DNA of 64,000 nt, taken from the NCBI GenBank assembly GCA_027886175.1, contig JAJNNQ010000078.1, positions 434,001-498,000 on the forward strand. The letters run 5' to 3'. This document shows, one piece after another, positions 33,450-44,681 of this stretch; positions within the stretch are counted from its first letter, which is position 1; each line of letters opens with the position of its first letter. Position numbers and translations under genes: made by a program. This stretch comes from Phylloscopus collybita. Lineage: Eukaryota; Chordata; Aves; Passeriformes; Phylloscopidae. The notes below the pieces were generated by a model. That model was not told where the DNA came from and made no database searches. It worked only from the letters and a program-made list of their open reading frames with translations.

Positions 33450-33850
33450 CTGTCCCCGGGCCTGTGCGGGAAAATTGGCATGGCCAGAGGTTTCTGTGCC
33501 CGAAGGAGCCAGAGGAGTCCTGTAAAAGTGACTTTATTCATGGACAAAGGGAGAGGCCATGCGGCATTTGCCATGCGGTCTCTGCAGTTCTTGTAGTTCG
33601 CAGCCTCCTTTCTTTTTATCCTGAATTTCCCTTCTGCATCTCCCTCTCCCTTTGCCCAGTGGCGAAGGTCCTTGGAAAGTTCAGACTTCCCGATCCGCCT
33701 GCTGCATGTCCTCGTTAATATGCACCCCCCCTTTTGTATAACATCCGATATTCATGGCTCTGTTCAATCTTTGTTCTTCTTCTCCGTGTTGAGGAATTCA
33801 GCAGGATCTTGGCTGAGCAGCAGTCCGTGTCAATGAGTACCATTTTCTGG
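33450..33850 (-). mobile_element. Class I-type LTR, antisense in ZNF-2 intron 1
   Basis: Mirror copy of 32046-32450, part of the same inverted duplication. Confidence 0.6.
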
Positions 33851-34190
33851 AACTGAAGGCTTCTTCTGTCCCTTCCTTATATCCAAGTGCCTGGCCCTAT
33901 CTCCAGGCAGATTCCCAGCGTCTGTTTGTAAAGACACTTTCTTCTTCTTCCTTTCATGTCCCCATTTGCAGGACATCCTTATGATTTAGAAGAGGTTTTG
34001 GCTGATTCTGGATATGTGGTGTTTTTTTGATCTGTGTCTTGATGTTTGGAGGACTTTTGGGCTGAATCTTGATGTTTTGGAGGTTCTTATAGACACAAGG
34101 TGCCCAATGATTTCCTGAGAGGAACTTGGGCAAGGAGGAACCCCCAGCCTAAGGCGCTCTCCTCTTGTTTTCTCATCCAAACCAGGATTT

Positions 34191-34955
34191 TTCATTCCCA
34201 AGGAGTGTCCGGATGGAGGAGGAAGTGGAAAACCCCCAGAGATCCCACAAGAGGAGGGGCTGCAAACCCAGCCCAGGGAGCTGTGGGGAGGAAAGACCCA
34301 ACCTGTGGAGGAGGGCGGCCGGAGATCCAGCCAGAGCTCAGAGCTGGAGGAGAAGCCTGATGGAGGGGAGAAGCCCCACAAGTGCTTGGAATGTGGGAAG
34401 GGCTTCAGCTACAGGTCCCACCTACTGGAGCACCAGGTCACCCACACAGGGGAACGGCCCTACGAATGTGAGGAGTGTGGGATGAGCTTCAGCCGGAAGA
34501 GCAATCTTAGGCAACACAACATGATCCACACAGGGGAAAAGCCCTATGAGTGTGGGGAGTGTGGGATGAGATTCAGAGTAAGCTCATCCCTGACCCGGCA
34601 CCAGGTGATCCACACTGGGGAACAGCTCTACACCTGCTTGGAATGTGGGAAGGGATTTGGACAGAGCTGCCACCTGAGAAAGCACCAGCGCATCCACACT
34701 GGGGAGAGGCCCTATGAGTGTCTTGAGTGTGGGAAGAGGTTTCCAACCAGCTCTGATTGCCTGAAACATCAGCGGATTCACTCAGAGGAGAGGCCCTTCC
34801 GCTGCCCCGACTGCGGGAAGGGCTTCAAGCACAACTCCAACCTCACTGTCCACCGGCGCATCCACACCGGGGAGAGGCCCTACGAGTGTCCTGAGTGTGG
34901 GATGAGATTCTCACAGAGGTCTCACTTGACCCAACACCAGCGGAGGCACCACTAA
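34191..34955 (+). pseudogene. ZNF-2: C2H2 zinc-finger gene, 7 fingers, frameshifted
   Basis: The last exon follows a CCAAACCAG acceptor. The expected ATG (34216, [16 protein letters not shown]) opens a frame that is lost at about 34305, where the other genes read CTGTGCCAGGAGG and this one CTGTGGAGGAGG (net loss of one base). The finger frame from 34305 to the stop at 34955 is clean and encodes seven C2H2 fingers, the last ending HQRRHH. No in-frame ATG precedes the first finger. Probably a pseudogene unless an upstream splice restores the frame. Confidence 0.75.
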
Positions 34956-36284
34956 GGGAAGCCCTGGGAGTGCCCTGAGAGCGGGAAGAGCTTTGTGCGC
35001 TGCTCCAGCTCCATCCTCCGTGGGAGAATCGGCATTGGATGATCCCCAGTGACCCCTGTTGGGCAGAGCCCTGGTGATCCATGTTGGGAAGACTCCTGCC
35101 TGGGGGGGCTCCACATCTTCCTGTCTCCCCATGGGCACCTGGATGAACGCAGGGGCAGGAACATCCATCGGGACACAGACAGACACTGGGAATTCCTTGG
35201 GGAGAGCGGATTTGTTGACTTTCAACCCCAGAAAATCTTTTGTGTTCAATCCTATCTTTTGGTGGCCTCAAGGAATACTGGATGCTCTGGGAGGTCTTTT
35301 CCAACCTCAGGGATTCCGCAAATTTGATTTCCTATTGCTTGAGGCTGTCTTCCGCAGCCAAATGGTGATAATCTGGGGCAAAGATCAAGGTTTTGGAGAC
35401 AGTGGGGTGGAAATCCCTCCAATAAACGTTCTTCCATCCCTACCAATCACGTGCATCCTCAGCCGGCTCGGACACAGAAACCCTTTTCTTTTTGTCTGGA
35501 TTTGCTTTTCATTTTACTTTATCCCTTTAAAAGAATCCCACACTGGAGTAAAAATGCTGATGTTGAACTAAGACCTGGGTGAGAACATGGGGGGACATAG
35601 ACATGGGGGGGACATAGCTATTCCTGGGGACACAGGGGGACATGGGCTCAGATGGAGATGTGGGGGACAGTGTCAGGAATGGAAACATGGTGGAGAGACA
35701 GCCATGGGTGAGGCCATGGTGGGACATGGCCAGTGACATGTGGGGACATGGCCATGGCCAGTGCCATGGGGGGAACTTGCAGGGGCTGTGGGGGATGCTG
35801 GGTGTGAGGGAGCTGAGGGTTCCTGGGAGGGACTTGGGGCTTGCTGAGGGCTTTGGGGACCCCAGGCTGAGCGGCTCCAGCTGCGCTGGGAGACCCTGGT
35901 GGAGGTTCTGGGGCAGCTGCTCAAGGAGCCCCTGACCTGGAGCCCCAGCCAGGCATTGGGCTCCTGGAAGGGAATGAACGTGCTTGTCCCCAGGAGGGAA
36001 ATCCCAGCAGCCCCAGGGTGTTGGGGGCAGCTGAGAGGCCACAGCAGAGAGGGGAAAGCCAGACAGAGCTGTTCCCCTCCATAAGTGCCCCTTAGAAATC
36101 CCCAAACTCATGGATTCTTTGCAGGAAAAAGCTGCCAGGAGGTGCCTGAATTAAGGGAAAGGAGGGATGGGACCCCGAGACTGAAGAAGAGGGGCCTGGA
36201 ACCCCCAAACCCAAGGATGGGTGTCTTGGGTTATGGAACCAAAAATGTCTGTTCTGTTTCATCTGTTGAAAGCAGCTGGGGAGA
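34956..36284 (+). other. ZNF-2 3' region (paralogue of 29165-30500 and 54969-56263)
   Basis: A vestigial finger after the stop (KPWECPESGKSFV), a CR1-like 3' tail (35280-35325), a GACATGG minisatellite (35580-35780), and a possible exon (from about 35874, after GGGGACCCCAG) reading ERLQLRWETLVEVLGQLLKEP. The latter is conserved in frame in the 55.8 kb paralogue. The gene is unknown. Confidence 0.5.
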
Positions 36285-36938
36285 TGTTTATCTGTTGTTG
36301 TGGTGTATTTTTATTGTGTTTCCAATTGCAACAAAGTTTTAATCATCAGTTTTATACGCTCCCCATTTTTTGTATTGTTACAGTATATTTTATCCCTAAT
36401 GGATTGTTCCTTTCCCCCTGGTATTGTTGGTTCTGCCCCTGTCGTCTATCTTCCCTAGACCTGCCCTTCCCTCCTCCTACAGAATTGTCAGTGCTTCCCT
36501 CACCCTGCCCCTTCTTCCAGACCCTTCCCTGTCAATCCCCCAACCTTCGAGGCCCCAGTGGTTGGTTTAAACTGTTCCCTACTCTTGTGTTCTTTCATTG
36601 CTCTGTGCATTGTACTCCCCGCCTTATGTTCCTCCCCCATGTCACCCTGATTGGTTGGAAATTGTATCCTCTCCCAAGACCTCCCCCACTTCTAAGCCCC
36701 TGCAAGCCCAGGTTCTGTGCCTTTTTCTGTCCCTGACCCTCTGGGCAATAAACACCTTTGGAAATCACACAGAATGCCTCTCCCTGTTTCTTGTCCCTGC
36801 CCTCGACGCGTGCCACCTGTGCTATAGAGCAGCTGTGCCCTGCAGCTGCACCCCGGATTGCCTGGCTTTCTGGGGGCAGCCCACTCCTGGCACCGGTGCT
36901 GGGAGCTGGCTGGGCTGAAGAAGACCGGCATCGTGTCA
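36285..36938 (+). mobile_element. 5' LTR type B (copy B2)
   Basis: 654 bp, TGTTTATCTG...CGTGTCA, with AATAAACACC at about 36747. The primer site follows after two bases. Confidence 0.75.
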
Positions 36939-36940
36939 GC

Positions 36941-36957
36941 TGGTGCCCAACGTGGGG
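36941..36957 (+). other. Primer-binding site of ERV type B
   Basis: TGGTGCCCAACGTGGGG, two bases after the LTR end. It closely resembles the tRNA-Lys(1,2)-type site (TGGCGCCCAACGTGGGG) with one mismatch. Confidence 0.7.
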
Positions 36958-38423
36958 CCCTCAGGACCCCTGGCAGGGGCTGTGTGAGTCCTTTGGTGCA
37001 CCAGTGCCCCTGGGTGATTACTCCACTTTTTGCTTGGTGGTACTCCCAGGAGGGAGGTGGCAACCCTCTTGCACCTAAGAGGATCGCTTCCGGGCAGGGA
37101 CCTTCCCTGTGGCTTTCTGTTTCCTGAGACCAACAGAGTGGTGAGTATCCCATCAGACTGGGACTGACTAGCTCAGAAATGAGAAGAGGGGGTTGATAAT
37201 TAAGTTTCAAGGGATTTGAGTCCCCTAAGGACGGGTTTTGAATTAAGTTTCCAGCTATAGTATGCAGTTTTAACTCCAAGTGTGGAAGGAAGGAAAGTGG
37301 GCAAAGTGTGTGTGGCCCAGGTAGAGAGTGGGTTGAGGGTGGTCTCGGGACCCTTTTCTTTTTAAGTTTCTCATTTTACCACAGGGGAGGGCAGATTATT
37401 GTTGTGTTGGTGGGATGGGTGCTGATCTGTGAACACAACAAAGGGAGATCTTTTTCCAAGTTGTGGGTACCCTTGAGGGTGAGGGAGAAAAAGTTAAAGT
37501 TTTCAAAGTGATTGTTAAAGGGATTTGTTAAATGGCTGCTTCTCCATTTCCCCCAAATGTCTGCTGATTTTAAAACAAGGGAAAGTGGAGGAACAGTCAA
37601 ATTGGTTTTCCCCAGTTGATACCCCGGTCCCTCATTCCCATCCCTCAGTCCTAAACCCTTTCCCCCTAGGCTGGGAGGATGTCGCTGTTGGACATGAAAG
37701 GAAGACACGGACTCGTGATTTCAGAAGGCTGATGCTCCAAAAAAGGGGCTGGTTTATTCTCAGAACCTATTTTCATACCTTTTTACAATGTGCCCACCTA
37801 AGAGGTGGGATCCTTTGAACCATTGGTCATACCAAGGGTCAACAAGCAAAGTCCCTCCTTAGGAGAGAAATGTGAAAAACAAGATAGTTTGAAAAGTGTG
37901 ACCTTGTTTACCAGTTTAGGTCCCTGGGAAAGAACTTGAGAAAACCCAAACATGAGAAGCAGTGACTACAGGAGGACTGCGTGGAGCAACCCCTGAAGCA
38001 CAGGGCAGCCAGCAATGCCTTGGTCACCCTGGCTCCCCGCAGCCTCCTTGGCACCTTTGCCCTGGCAGCAAGGCACCGGCTGTCAGGGACCCTTCCCTGA
38101 TCCCTGAATCCGCTCCCTCTTTCCCAGTTAATAATCCCCAAGATGCCTTCCGAAGTTGTTTGTTCCCCTTTCTGGTTGAAAGCATTATTTATTACATTCA
38201 AATTCCCTTAAGTTTGTATTAAGAGCATGTTTGTTTGATCATATATGCTTTCCTTGTAATCAGTTAATATTTTTGTTTTACTCTATGTTACTCTTTTGGA
38301 GTTTGTTTCTGTAAGTCAATTATTTTAAGGTTAGGGTATTTATCATCTGTAAATTTTAAATAATTTTATCTGTTGTATGAGTTATGTCTTTTTAAAGGCA
38401 GGAACAACCCCAGTCAAATTGGT

Positions 38424-38560
38424 GCCAGGCACAGTGGCAGTGGCCTGTAGTCCCAGCTGCCGGGGAGGCTGAGCTCGGCAGATCACTTGAGCCCCAGGAG
38501 TTCTGGGCTGCCGTGTGCTGGGCTGAGTGGGCATCCAAGTTAAGGATGCCACCAGTCCAG
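38424..38560 (+). ncRNA. 7SL (SRP) RNA-derived segment inside ERV type B
   Basis: Contains blocks diagnostic of the 7SL Alu domain in the right order: GCCAGGCACAGTGGC, GCCTGTAGTCCCAGCTGC, GGGGAGGCTGAG, GATCACTTGAGCCC, CAGGAGTTCTGGGCTG, followed by a more diverged part that still follows the start of the S domain. Only about the first 140 nt of 7SL are represented. There is no A-tail and no sign of a complete SRP RNA gene, so it is a captured fragment and not a working ncRNA. Confidence 0.8.
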
Positions 38561-39029
38561 CCAAAACACTGCTCCTGAACATCAGGCAGAACAGAAGACA
38601 AGAACAAATCAAAAGGACTTTCTGAAGCTTTTGGCTTTTGGCTGAAGTCTACTATCTTAAGTTCTGTTAGAGTTCCTCTATAAATTGTTTCAGTTGTGTC
38701 AGCTGTTTTCCCTTAAGTTTGTTTTCCTGAACCACCCTCTCCTTCACCCTTTCCCACTCCTTCGTCAAGCTCCTTCCCTGCAATGTGCTCCACCTCTGAG
38801 TCGGGTATCGCCCCTGCATCAGGACCTCCCCTTTCTAGAGAAACTTCCCCACCTATTCACCCAGGAATTCCTTAACAGTGATTACCCTTTATCCCACACA
38901 AATACTACCCCTATGCTCCCAAACCATTGGTTGTATTACTTTATTCCACCCCCATTCCCTCTGTCATTGAAGCTAAGCCCTTCATTAATTTATTTGAACT
39001 CCAGAACTCCCTCTGTCTCTTTTCTAAAC

Positions 39030-39044
39030 AAAAAAGGGGGGAGA
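39030..39044 (+). other. Polypurine tract of ERV type B
   Basis: AAAAAAGGGGGGAGA immediately before the TGTTGGGG start of the 3' LTR. Confidence 0.75.
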
Positions 39045-39674
39045 TGTTGGGGTATGCTTTTATTATGTTTCCAAATGCAGCTCAGTTTTAATGGTCAGTT
39101 TTATATTCCCTCCCTATTTTGTATTGTTACAGTATATTTTATCCCTAATGGATTGTTCCTTTCCCCCTGTATTGTTGGTTTTACCCTGGTCGTCTGTCTT
39201 CCCTAGACCTGCCCTTCCCTCCTCCTACAGAATTGTCAATCCTTCCCTCACCCTGCCCCTTCTTCCAGACCCTTCCCTGTCAATCCCCCAACCTTCGACG
39301 CCCCGGTGGTTGGTTTAAACTGTTCCCTCCCCTTGTGTTCTTTCATTGCACTCCCCGCCTTATGTTCCTCCCCCATGTCACCCTGATTGGTTGGAAATTG
39401 TATCCTCTCCCAAGACCTCCCCCACTTAGAAGCCCCTGCAAGCCCAGGTTCTGTGCCTTTTTCTGTCCCGGACCCTCGGGGCAATAAACACCTTTGGAAA
39501 TCACCCAGAAGGCCTCTCCCTGTTCCTTGTCCCTGCCCTCGACGTGTGCCACCTGTGCTATAGAGCAGCTGTGCCCTGCAGCTGCACCCCGGATTGCCTG
39601 GCTTTCTGGGGGCAGCCCACTCCTGGTGATGGTGCCAGGAGCTGGCTGGACTGAAGAACACCGGCATCGCCTCA
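39045..39674 (+). mobile_element. 3' LTR type B (copy B3)
   Basis: 630 bp, ending GGCATCGCCTCA. The following flank (AATGGGAAAAGGGATGGGGACAC) matches that after the solo LTR at 56915. Confidence 0.75.
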
Positions 39675-40019
39675 AATGGGAAAAGGGATGGGGACACTGG
39701 GACCAGGGATGGAGACAGATGAATGGAAGTGGGGACACCAGGACTGGAATGGGGACACCAGGACTGGAATGGGGACATCAGGAGCAGGTTGGGGATACCC
39801 GGAGGAGGTTGGGCACTTGCCAGCCACATCCAGTTCCATCCCTTGGGGTTCATTTCCAGCTCCGTGTCCCATGTCTGAGGTGTCCCCAGGAGAGTTTTGG
39901 CCGTGTCAGGCTTCTGTCAGGGGCATTGGGATGGTTGGAGAGGTCAGGCCAGGCCTCATTGTCCCCAATGGTCCTTGAGTGTCCCAAAATCAGGGCTCGG
40001 GATCTCAGAGAGGTTCCCT

Positions 40020-40640
40020 GGCTATGACCATGGCCATGACCTGAGCCATGGCTGTGAGATAAGAGTGACCATGAGTGACACAACCCTGAGATGACCATGA
40101 CTGTGACCATGACACAACCACAACACTGACCCTGAAATGATCTGGACCAAGAGATAACCATGGGTTGGCCATGGTTGTGCCATGGCCTTGAGGTGACCCT
40201 GATGTCATCATGGCCATGAGATGACCATGAGGTGACAACCCAGAGATGACCGTTACAGTGAGATGGCCATGAGCATAAGATGATGGTGATCAGGAAATGA
40301 CTCTGTGACCGTGAGATGGCCATGACCATGAGATGACCATAGGATGATTGTGACAATGAGATGACCATGAGATGACCATGACACCACCAAGGCCATGAAA
40401 TGATGAAGGCCTTCAGATGAACATGACCCAATCTTTTGATCATGACATGATCTTGACCAAGATTATGAGACGATCACAACACACCATGGCTATGTGGTGA
40501 TCAAAGCCATGAGATGATCATGACACAACCATGGCTGTGAGATGATTGTGACCATGAGGTCACTGTGAGATGACCATGAGATGACCATGAGATGACCATG
40601 AGCAGAAGATGATGGTGATGACCATAACTGAGGGAAATAA
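40020..40640. repeat. ATGACCATGAG minisatellite, block 1
   Basis: Degenerate units of GACCATGA(G/C)ATGACCATGA. Related blocks are at 41020-41255, 42305-42680 and 57190-57350, always near LTR B flanks or LTR A. Confidence 0.85.
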
Positions 40641-41019
40641 GGAAAGCCTTGCAGAATAAGGACCTTTTCCACCTTTGTTAAATCCTGTTCACTTCTGTTC
40701 AGTTTTATTCACCAAAAAGCACTCTGGGAAGGGTTCAGCTGCAGGTCAGATTGACAGAGAGTGGGTTGGTGGTCACCTCGTAGGTGAGGCAGTAATTGGT
40801 TGGGGAGATGTATGGACACGATGATTGAAGAGCTGAATGGCTAAAGGGACGCATCAACAGCGACACTGCAGTGACAGGCAGCCAACGTGTGCTCGTTTCA
40901 GTTAAGTTTGGTGAAGTTTGGGTTAAGTTTCGTGTTTAAAAAGGCTCAGTTGGTTACAATAAACGATCTTCTTCAGAGCAAGCCAGGAGGTCTGTGTGTC
41001 TTTGTTCCCCATTGCTACA

Positions 41020-41255
41020 CATGACCATGAGATGGCCATGGCAATGAGATGACCATGACAATGACCATGAGATGGCCATAATGATGACTCACCTATGATC
41101 CTGATATGACCATGATATGATTGTGCCAATGAGTTGACCATGAGACAACCATGACCGTGAGATAACCATGAAAAGATTGTGGCCATCAATTGACCACAAG
41201 ATGATCAAGAGATGACCATGATCATGTGATGACTGTGACCATGCCCATGTGTTGG
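41020..41255. repeat. ATGACCATGAG minisatellite, block 2
   Basis: Same unit type as block 1. The interval 40640-41020 is unique sequence with no supported gene. Confidence 0.8.
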
Positions 41256-42079
41256 GGGTTAGGTTTCTTTCCTTCTGCTCCTTTTTACTTACAGAACTTT
41301 TCCCCGTAAGATGCTAGGAAACACTAATAACTGGGTACTTGAGGAAACACAAAAAGTGATCAAGCTCAGGGGAGGAGGGCATCTGGCTGCACCTCTCTTA
41401 TCTGGGAGTTTATCTCTGAGGGGCACAGATACCGTGAGAATTGGGCAGGTAAAAGATGGAGCTGGGGGAGCTGCTGGCACTCTGTCTCTCTTTCTCGGCT
41501 TTGGGGGAGGACAATCGGAGCTGCTGCTTGGGGAAGGGAATTCGCTGCTGCTGCTGGAGCCCAGCTCGGTCCTGCTTTCTTCTGCTGTGGGGTGAGCCTT
41601 TGCCTGCAAGAGCAGCCACTGATCTGGGACTTATTAACACCCACCTCACCAAAAGAGGGACCTATCCCCACCTGCTCGAGTGCCTGGGATCTTGAGCTCA
41701 ACCCTCTCTGCCCTGCCAGGAGCCGGGCTGCTGCTGTCCCACCCCTGCTGCTTCTTCAGCACGGCTCCAAGCTTTTGCTGCACTGTAGCCCCGCACCCCC
41801 TGCCTGCTGGGACATCTTGCTGGCCCAGCTTGCTGCTGCCGAGAGTCCTGCTGGGGCACTGGGATGGGCAGCCCCAGGGCTCTGTGAAGCAAAGCCTCTC
41901 CTCCATCCCTTCCCGTCCCGGACAAAGCCGCCATCACCGCGCGCTCCCCGAGCCCGCGCCACAGCGCCCCCTGCAGCCGCGGGGGGATCATCGCACCTGC
42001 CCTGCCCGCCGGGAGCCACCAGCGCCCCTGCCGGCTGTGCCCGGAACTGCACCCCAGGGGAAAGTGCCGCGCTCAGGGA
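41256..42079. other. Unassigned insert, partly CG-rich
   Basis: Separates two minisatellite blocks. 41860-42060 is CG-rich. Open frames occur on both strands but none has a recognisable domain. It may be an LTR or other repeat inserted in the minisatellite. Confidence 0.35.
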
Positions 42080-42300
42080 AGCTGTTCCTGGGCTCCTGGT
42101 TCTGTTTGTTATCAGTGCTGTGGGTGGTGGTGTTTGTTTGCCTGGTTATACACACCAGGAAAGAACTGTGATTCCTGTCCCCGTACCTGTGCCTGAGAGC
42201 CCCTGAGTTTTCAAAATTATAATAATTCACAAGAAGTGGGTTTGAATTCTCTGTTCCAAGGGAGGCTCCTCCTTCCTGAGCAGACACCTGTCATTCAAAC
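42080..42300. repeat. Interspersed repeat R1 (short)
   Basis: Matches 7060-7260 (GCTGTTCCTGG..., CCTGAGAGCCCCTGA, TTGAATTCTC blocks). Confidence 0.65.
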
Positions 42301-42304
42301 CTGG

Positions 42305-42680
42305 ACACTATGAGATGATCATGACCATGTGATGACCATGACTGTGACCCTGCCCATGAGATGATCATGACCATGAGAAGACTGTGACCATCAGATGAGC
42401 CATAAGCATGAGATTGTGCCTATGAGAGGACCACGAGCATGATCAGGAGATGACCATGAACATGAGATGATGGTGCTCAGGAAATGACCATTACACAACT
42501 ACAACTGTGACCATGACATGACCGTGGCCATGAGCTGACCACAAGATGACCATGACCATTTGATGACCATGAGCATTTCATGACCATGACCATGAGGTGA
42601 TCAAGGTCATGAGGTGACTGTGAGGTGACCATAACTTAACCATGGCCATGGGATCATAAAGACCATGAGATGAGCAAGAG
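42305..42680. repeat. ATGACCATGAG minisatellite, block 3
   Basis: Same unit type as block 1, directly abutting LTR type A at 42684. Confidence 0.8.
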
Positions 42681-42683
42681 ATG

Positions 42684-43348
42684 TGTAGTGGTTTAGGGCA
42701 AATTTGGGAGGAAACCTCCCAAAGGGCCCTCCCTCCCCTCCCCCATCTGGTTCAGTAGTGACGTCCTCAGAGAGAAGTGGAAAGAAACCTGTTCATTAAA
42801 CCGGCAAAGCACTCCCCAGCACAATAAATTGAACAATACCAGATGACAAGAACTTTGTGCCACTCTGGAGAGATGACAAATTAGAAAAGAAGTCCCTCCT
42901 GTAGGTGGTTGCTCTGTTCTCAGCCCCTCTGGTGCTGGAAAAAGTTGCTTTGCAGGTAGATCTTGGTGGGTCCCAGGTGCAAGCTCCCCCTGGTGCTCCC
43001 CTGGGTCCTCAGCCTCAGGAGGTCTGAACAGTTCCAAAAGAAGATGAAAAAAGGGAAAAAAAATAAAAACAAAAGAGGAAAAAGAAAACCGAAGCATCTC
43101 CACCTCAGCCAGATTCACTAACAAAATAAAAAAGAGAAAAAAAGAGAGGGAAAAATAACCCTTTCTATCTCATGTCTGTGTGTTGTTGATTCCCACTCTC
43201 AAGGCCAGTCCGGAGGGAGAAGGTTTCTGAAAACAAACTGTGCACTTCTCCCCGCTTTTTACTCTCAGATCCAATAGTAAAGGTACAGAGTGTAATATCC
43301 AGAATAAACACATCAGACAATTGGGGATATAAACATCGTAACATCACA
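42684..43348 (-). mobile_element. Solo LTR type A
   Basis: 665 bp; on plus TGTAGTGGTTTAGGG...GTAACATCACA. It has an A-rich tract (43045-43155) and a minus-strand polyadenylation signal (TTCATTAAACC region). No internal sequence is attached. Confidence 0.7.
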
Positions 43349-43378
43349 CTAAGACACGCTTGGAAAACAGGAAATCAA

Positions 43379-43745
43379 AATCATGGAATCCCTGAGGCTG
43401 GAAAAGACCTCCAAGACAATCCAGTATTCCTTGAGGCCACCAGAAGAGAGGATTGAACACAAAAGATTTTCTGCAGTTGAAAGTCAACAAATCCACTCTC
43501 CCCAAGGAATTCCCAGTGTCGGTGTGTGTCCCGATGGATGTTCCTGCCCCTGCGTTCATCCAGGTGCTCACGGGGAGACAGGAAGGTGTGGAGCGCCCCC
43601 AGCCAGGGGTCTTCCCAAGACGGATCACCAGGGCTCTGCCCAACAGGGGTCACTGGGGATCATCCAACGCCGATCCTCCCAAGGGGATGGAGCTGGAGTA
43701 GCGCACGAAGCTCTTCCCGCTCTCAGGGCACTCCCAAGGCTTCCC
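43379..43745 (-). other. ZNF-3 3' region with CR1-like tail and vestigial finger
   Basis: CR1-3'-like block at 43379-43430 (inverted on plus). 43695-43745 on minus reads GKPWECPESGKSFV immediately after the stop. Confidence 0.55.
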
Positions 43746-44681
43746 TTAGTGGCACCTCTGTTGGTGTTGGGTCAAGTAAGAGCTCCTGGAGAAGCTCTTC
43801 CCACACTCAGGACACTCGTAGGGCCTCTCCCCGGTGTGGATGCGCCGGTGGACAGTGAGGCTGGAGTTGCGTTTGAAGCCCTTCCCGCAGTCGGGGCAGC
43901 AGAAGGGCCTCTCGTCTGTGTGAATCCGCTGATGGACAAGGAGATCAGAGCTGGTCTTAAACCTCTTCCCACACTCAGGACACTCGTAGGGCCTCTCCCC
44001 AGTGTGGATGCGCTGGTGTTTACTAAGACTGTCCTTCAGGCTGAAGCTCATCCCACATTCCCCACACTCATAGGGCCGTTCCCCAGTGTGGATAACCTGG
44101 TGCCGGATCAGGTTGGAGCTCCAGCTGAAGCTCATCCCACATTCCCCACACTCATAGGGTTTTTCATCAGTGTGGATCATCTGGTGTTGCCTAAGACCTT
44201 GCTTAAGGTTGAAGCTCATCCCACATTCCCCACACTCATAGGGCCGTTCCCCGGTGTGGATAACCTGGTGCCGGATCAGGTGGGAGCTTCGGCTGAAGCC
44301 CTTCCCACATTCCCCACACTCGTAGGGCTTTTCCCCAGTGTGGATCATCTGGTGTCGCCTAAGATCGCCCTTCAGGCTGAAGCTCGTCCCACACTCCCCA
44401 CACTCATAGGGCCGTTCCCCAGTGTGGATCCTCTGGTGCTGGATCAGGTGGGACCTGCAGCTGAAGCAATTCCCACATTCCAAGCACTTCTGGGGCTGCT
44501 CCCCTCCATCAGGCTTCTCCTCCAGCTCTGAGCTCCGGCTGGATCTCCGGCCGCCCTCCTGGCACAGGTTGGGTCTTTCCTCCTCGCAGCTCCCTGGGCT
44601 GAGTGTGCAGCACCTCCTCATGTGGGAGCTCCTGGGCTTTTCCTCCTCCTCCATCCAGACACTCCTTGGGAATGAAAAATC
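43746..44681 (-). CDS. ZNF-3: C2H2 zinc-finger protein, 9 fingers
   Basis: Likely a nuclear DNA-binding protein of 302 aa from the ATG at 44654 ([15 protein letters not shown]). The exon begins at 44681 after a CCAAACCAG acceptor. An acidic/Ser-rich N-terminus of about 60 residues precedes nine C2H2 fingers. The first finger's linker is altered (GGEQPQKC). One linker is TDEKP and one TDERP. The last finger ends HQQRCH. The frame is intact. The probable exon 1 (minus, ending 49867) lies in the CpG island 5 kb away; the intron contains an antisense class I ERV relic. Confidence 0.85.
   Translation of the reverse strand, partial: DFSFPRSVWMEEEEKPRSSHMRRCCTLSPGSCEEERPNLCQEGGRRSSRSSELEEKPDGGEQPQKCLECGNCFSCRSHLIQHQRIHTGERPYECGECGTSFSLKGDLRRHQMIHTGEKPYECGECGKGFSRSSHLIRHQVIHTGERPYECGECGMSFNLKQGLRQHQMIHTDEKPYECGECGMSFSWSSNLIRHQVIHTGERPYECGECGMSFSLKDSLSKHQRIHTGERPYECPECGKRFKTSSDLLVHQRIHTDERPFCCPDCGKGFKRNSSLTVHRRIHTGERPYECPECGKSFSRSSYLTQHQQRCH

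Larger units (their letters stand above)
36285..39674 (+). mobile_element. Short ERV type B provirus with 7SL-like insert
   Basis: 5' LTR 36285-36938, primer site 36941-36957, internal region of 2.1 kb, polypurine tract 39030-39044, and 3' LTR 39045-39674. No gag, protease, RT or env frame is recognisable, so it is a deleted, non-coding (passenger) provirus. A 7SL-RNA-like segment lies at 38424-38560. 37690-38400 looks like a further unassigned repeat. At the paralogous site (56264) there is only a solo LTR. Confidence 0.7.

Noticed and set aside
38392..38612. Reading the 7SL-like stretch as a mammalian Alu contaminant
   Set aside because: It lacks the Alu dimer and A-tail, extends past the Alu domain into 7SL-specific sequence, diverges from Alu, and lies inside an avian-type ERV.
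41256..42206. Candidate secreted or Cys-rich protein frames at 41592-42206
   Set aside because: No splice or start context, overlapping open frames on both strands, and the 3' end is repeat R1.
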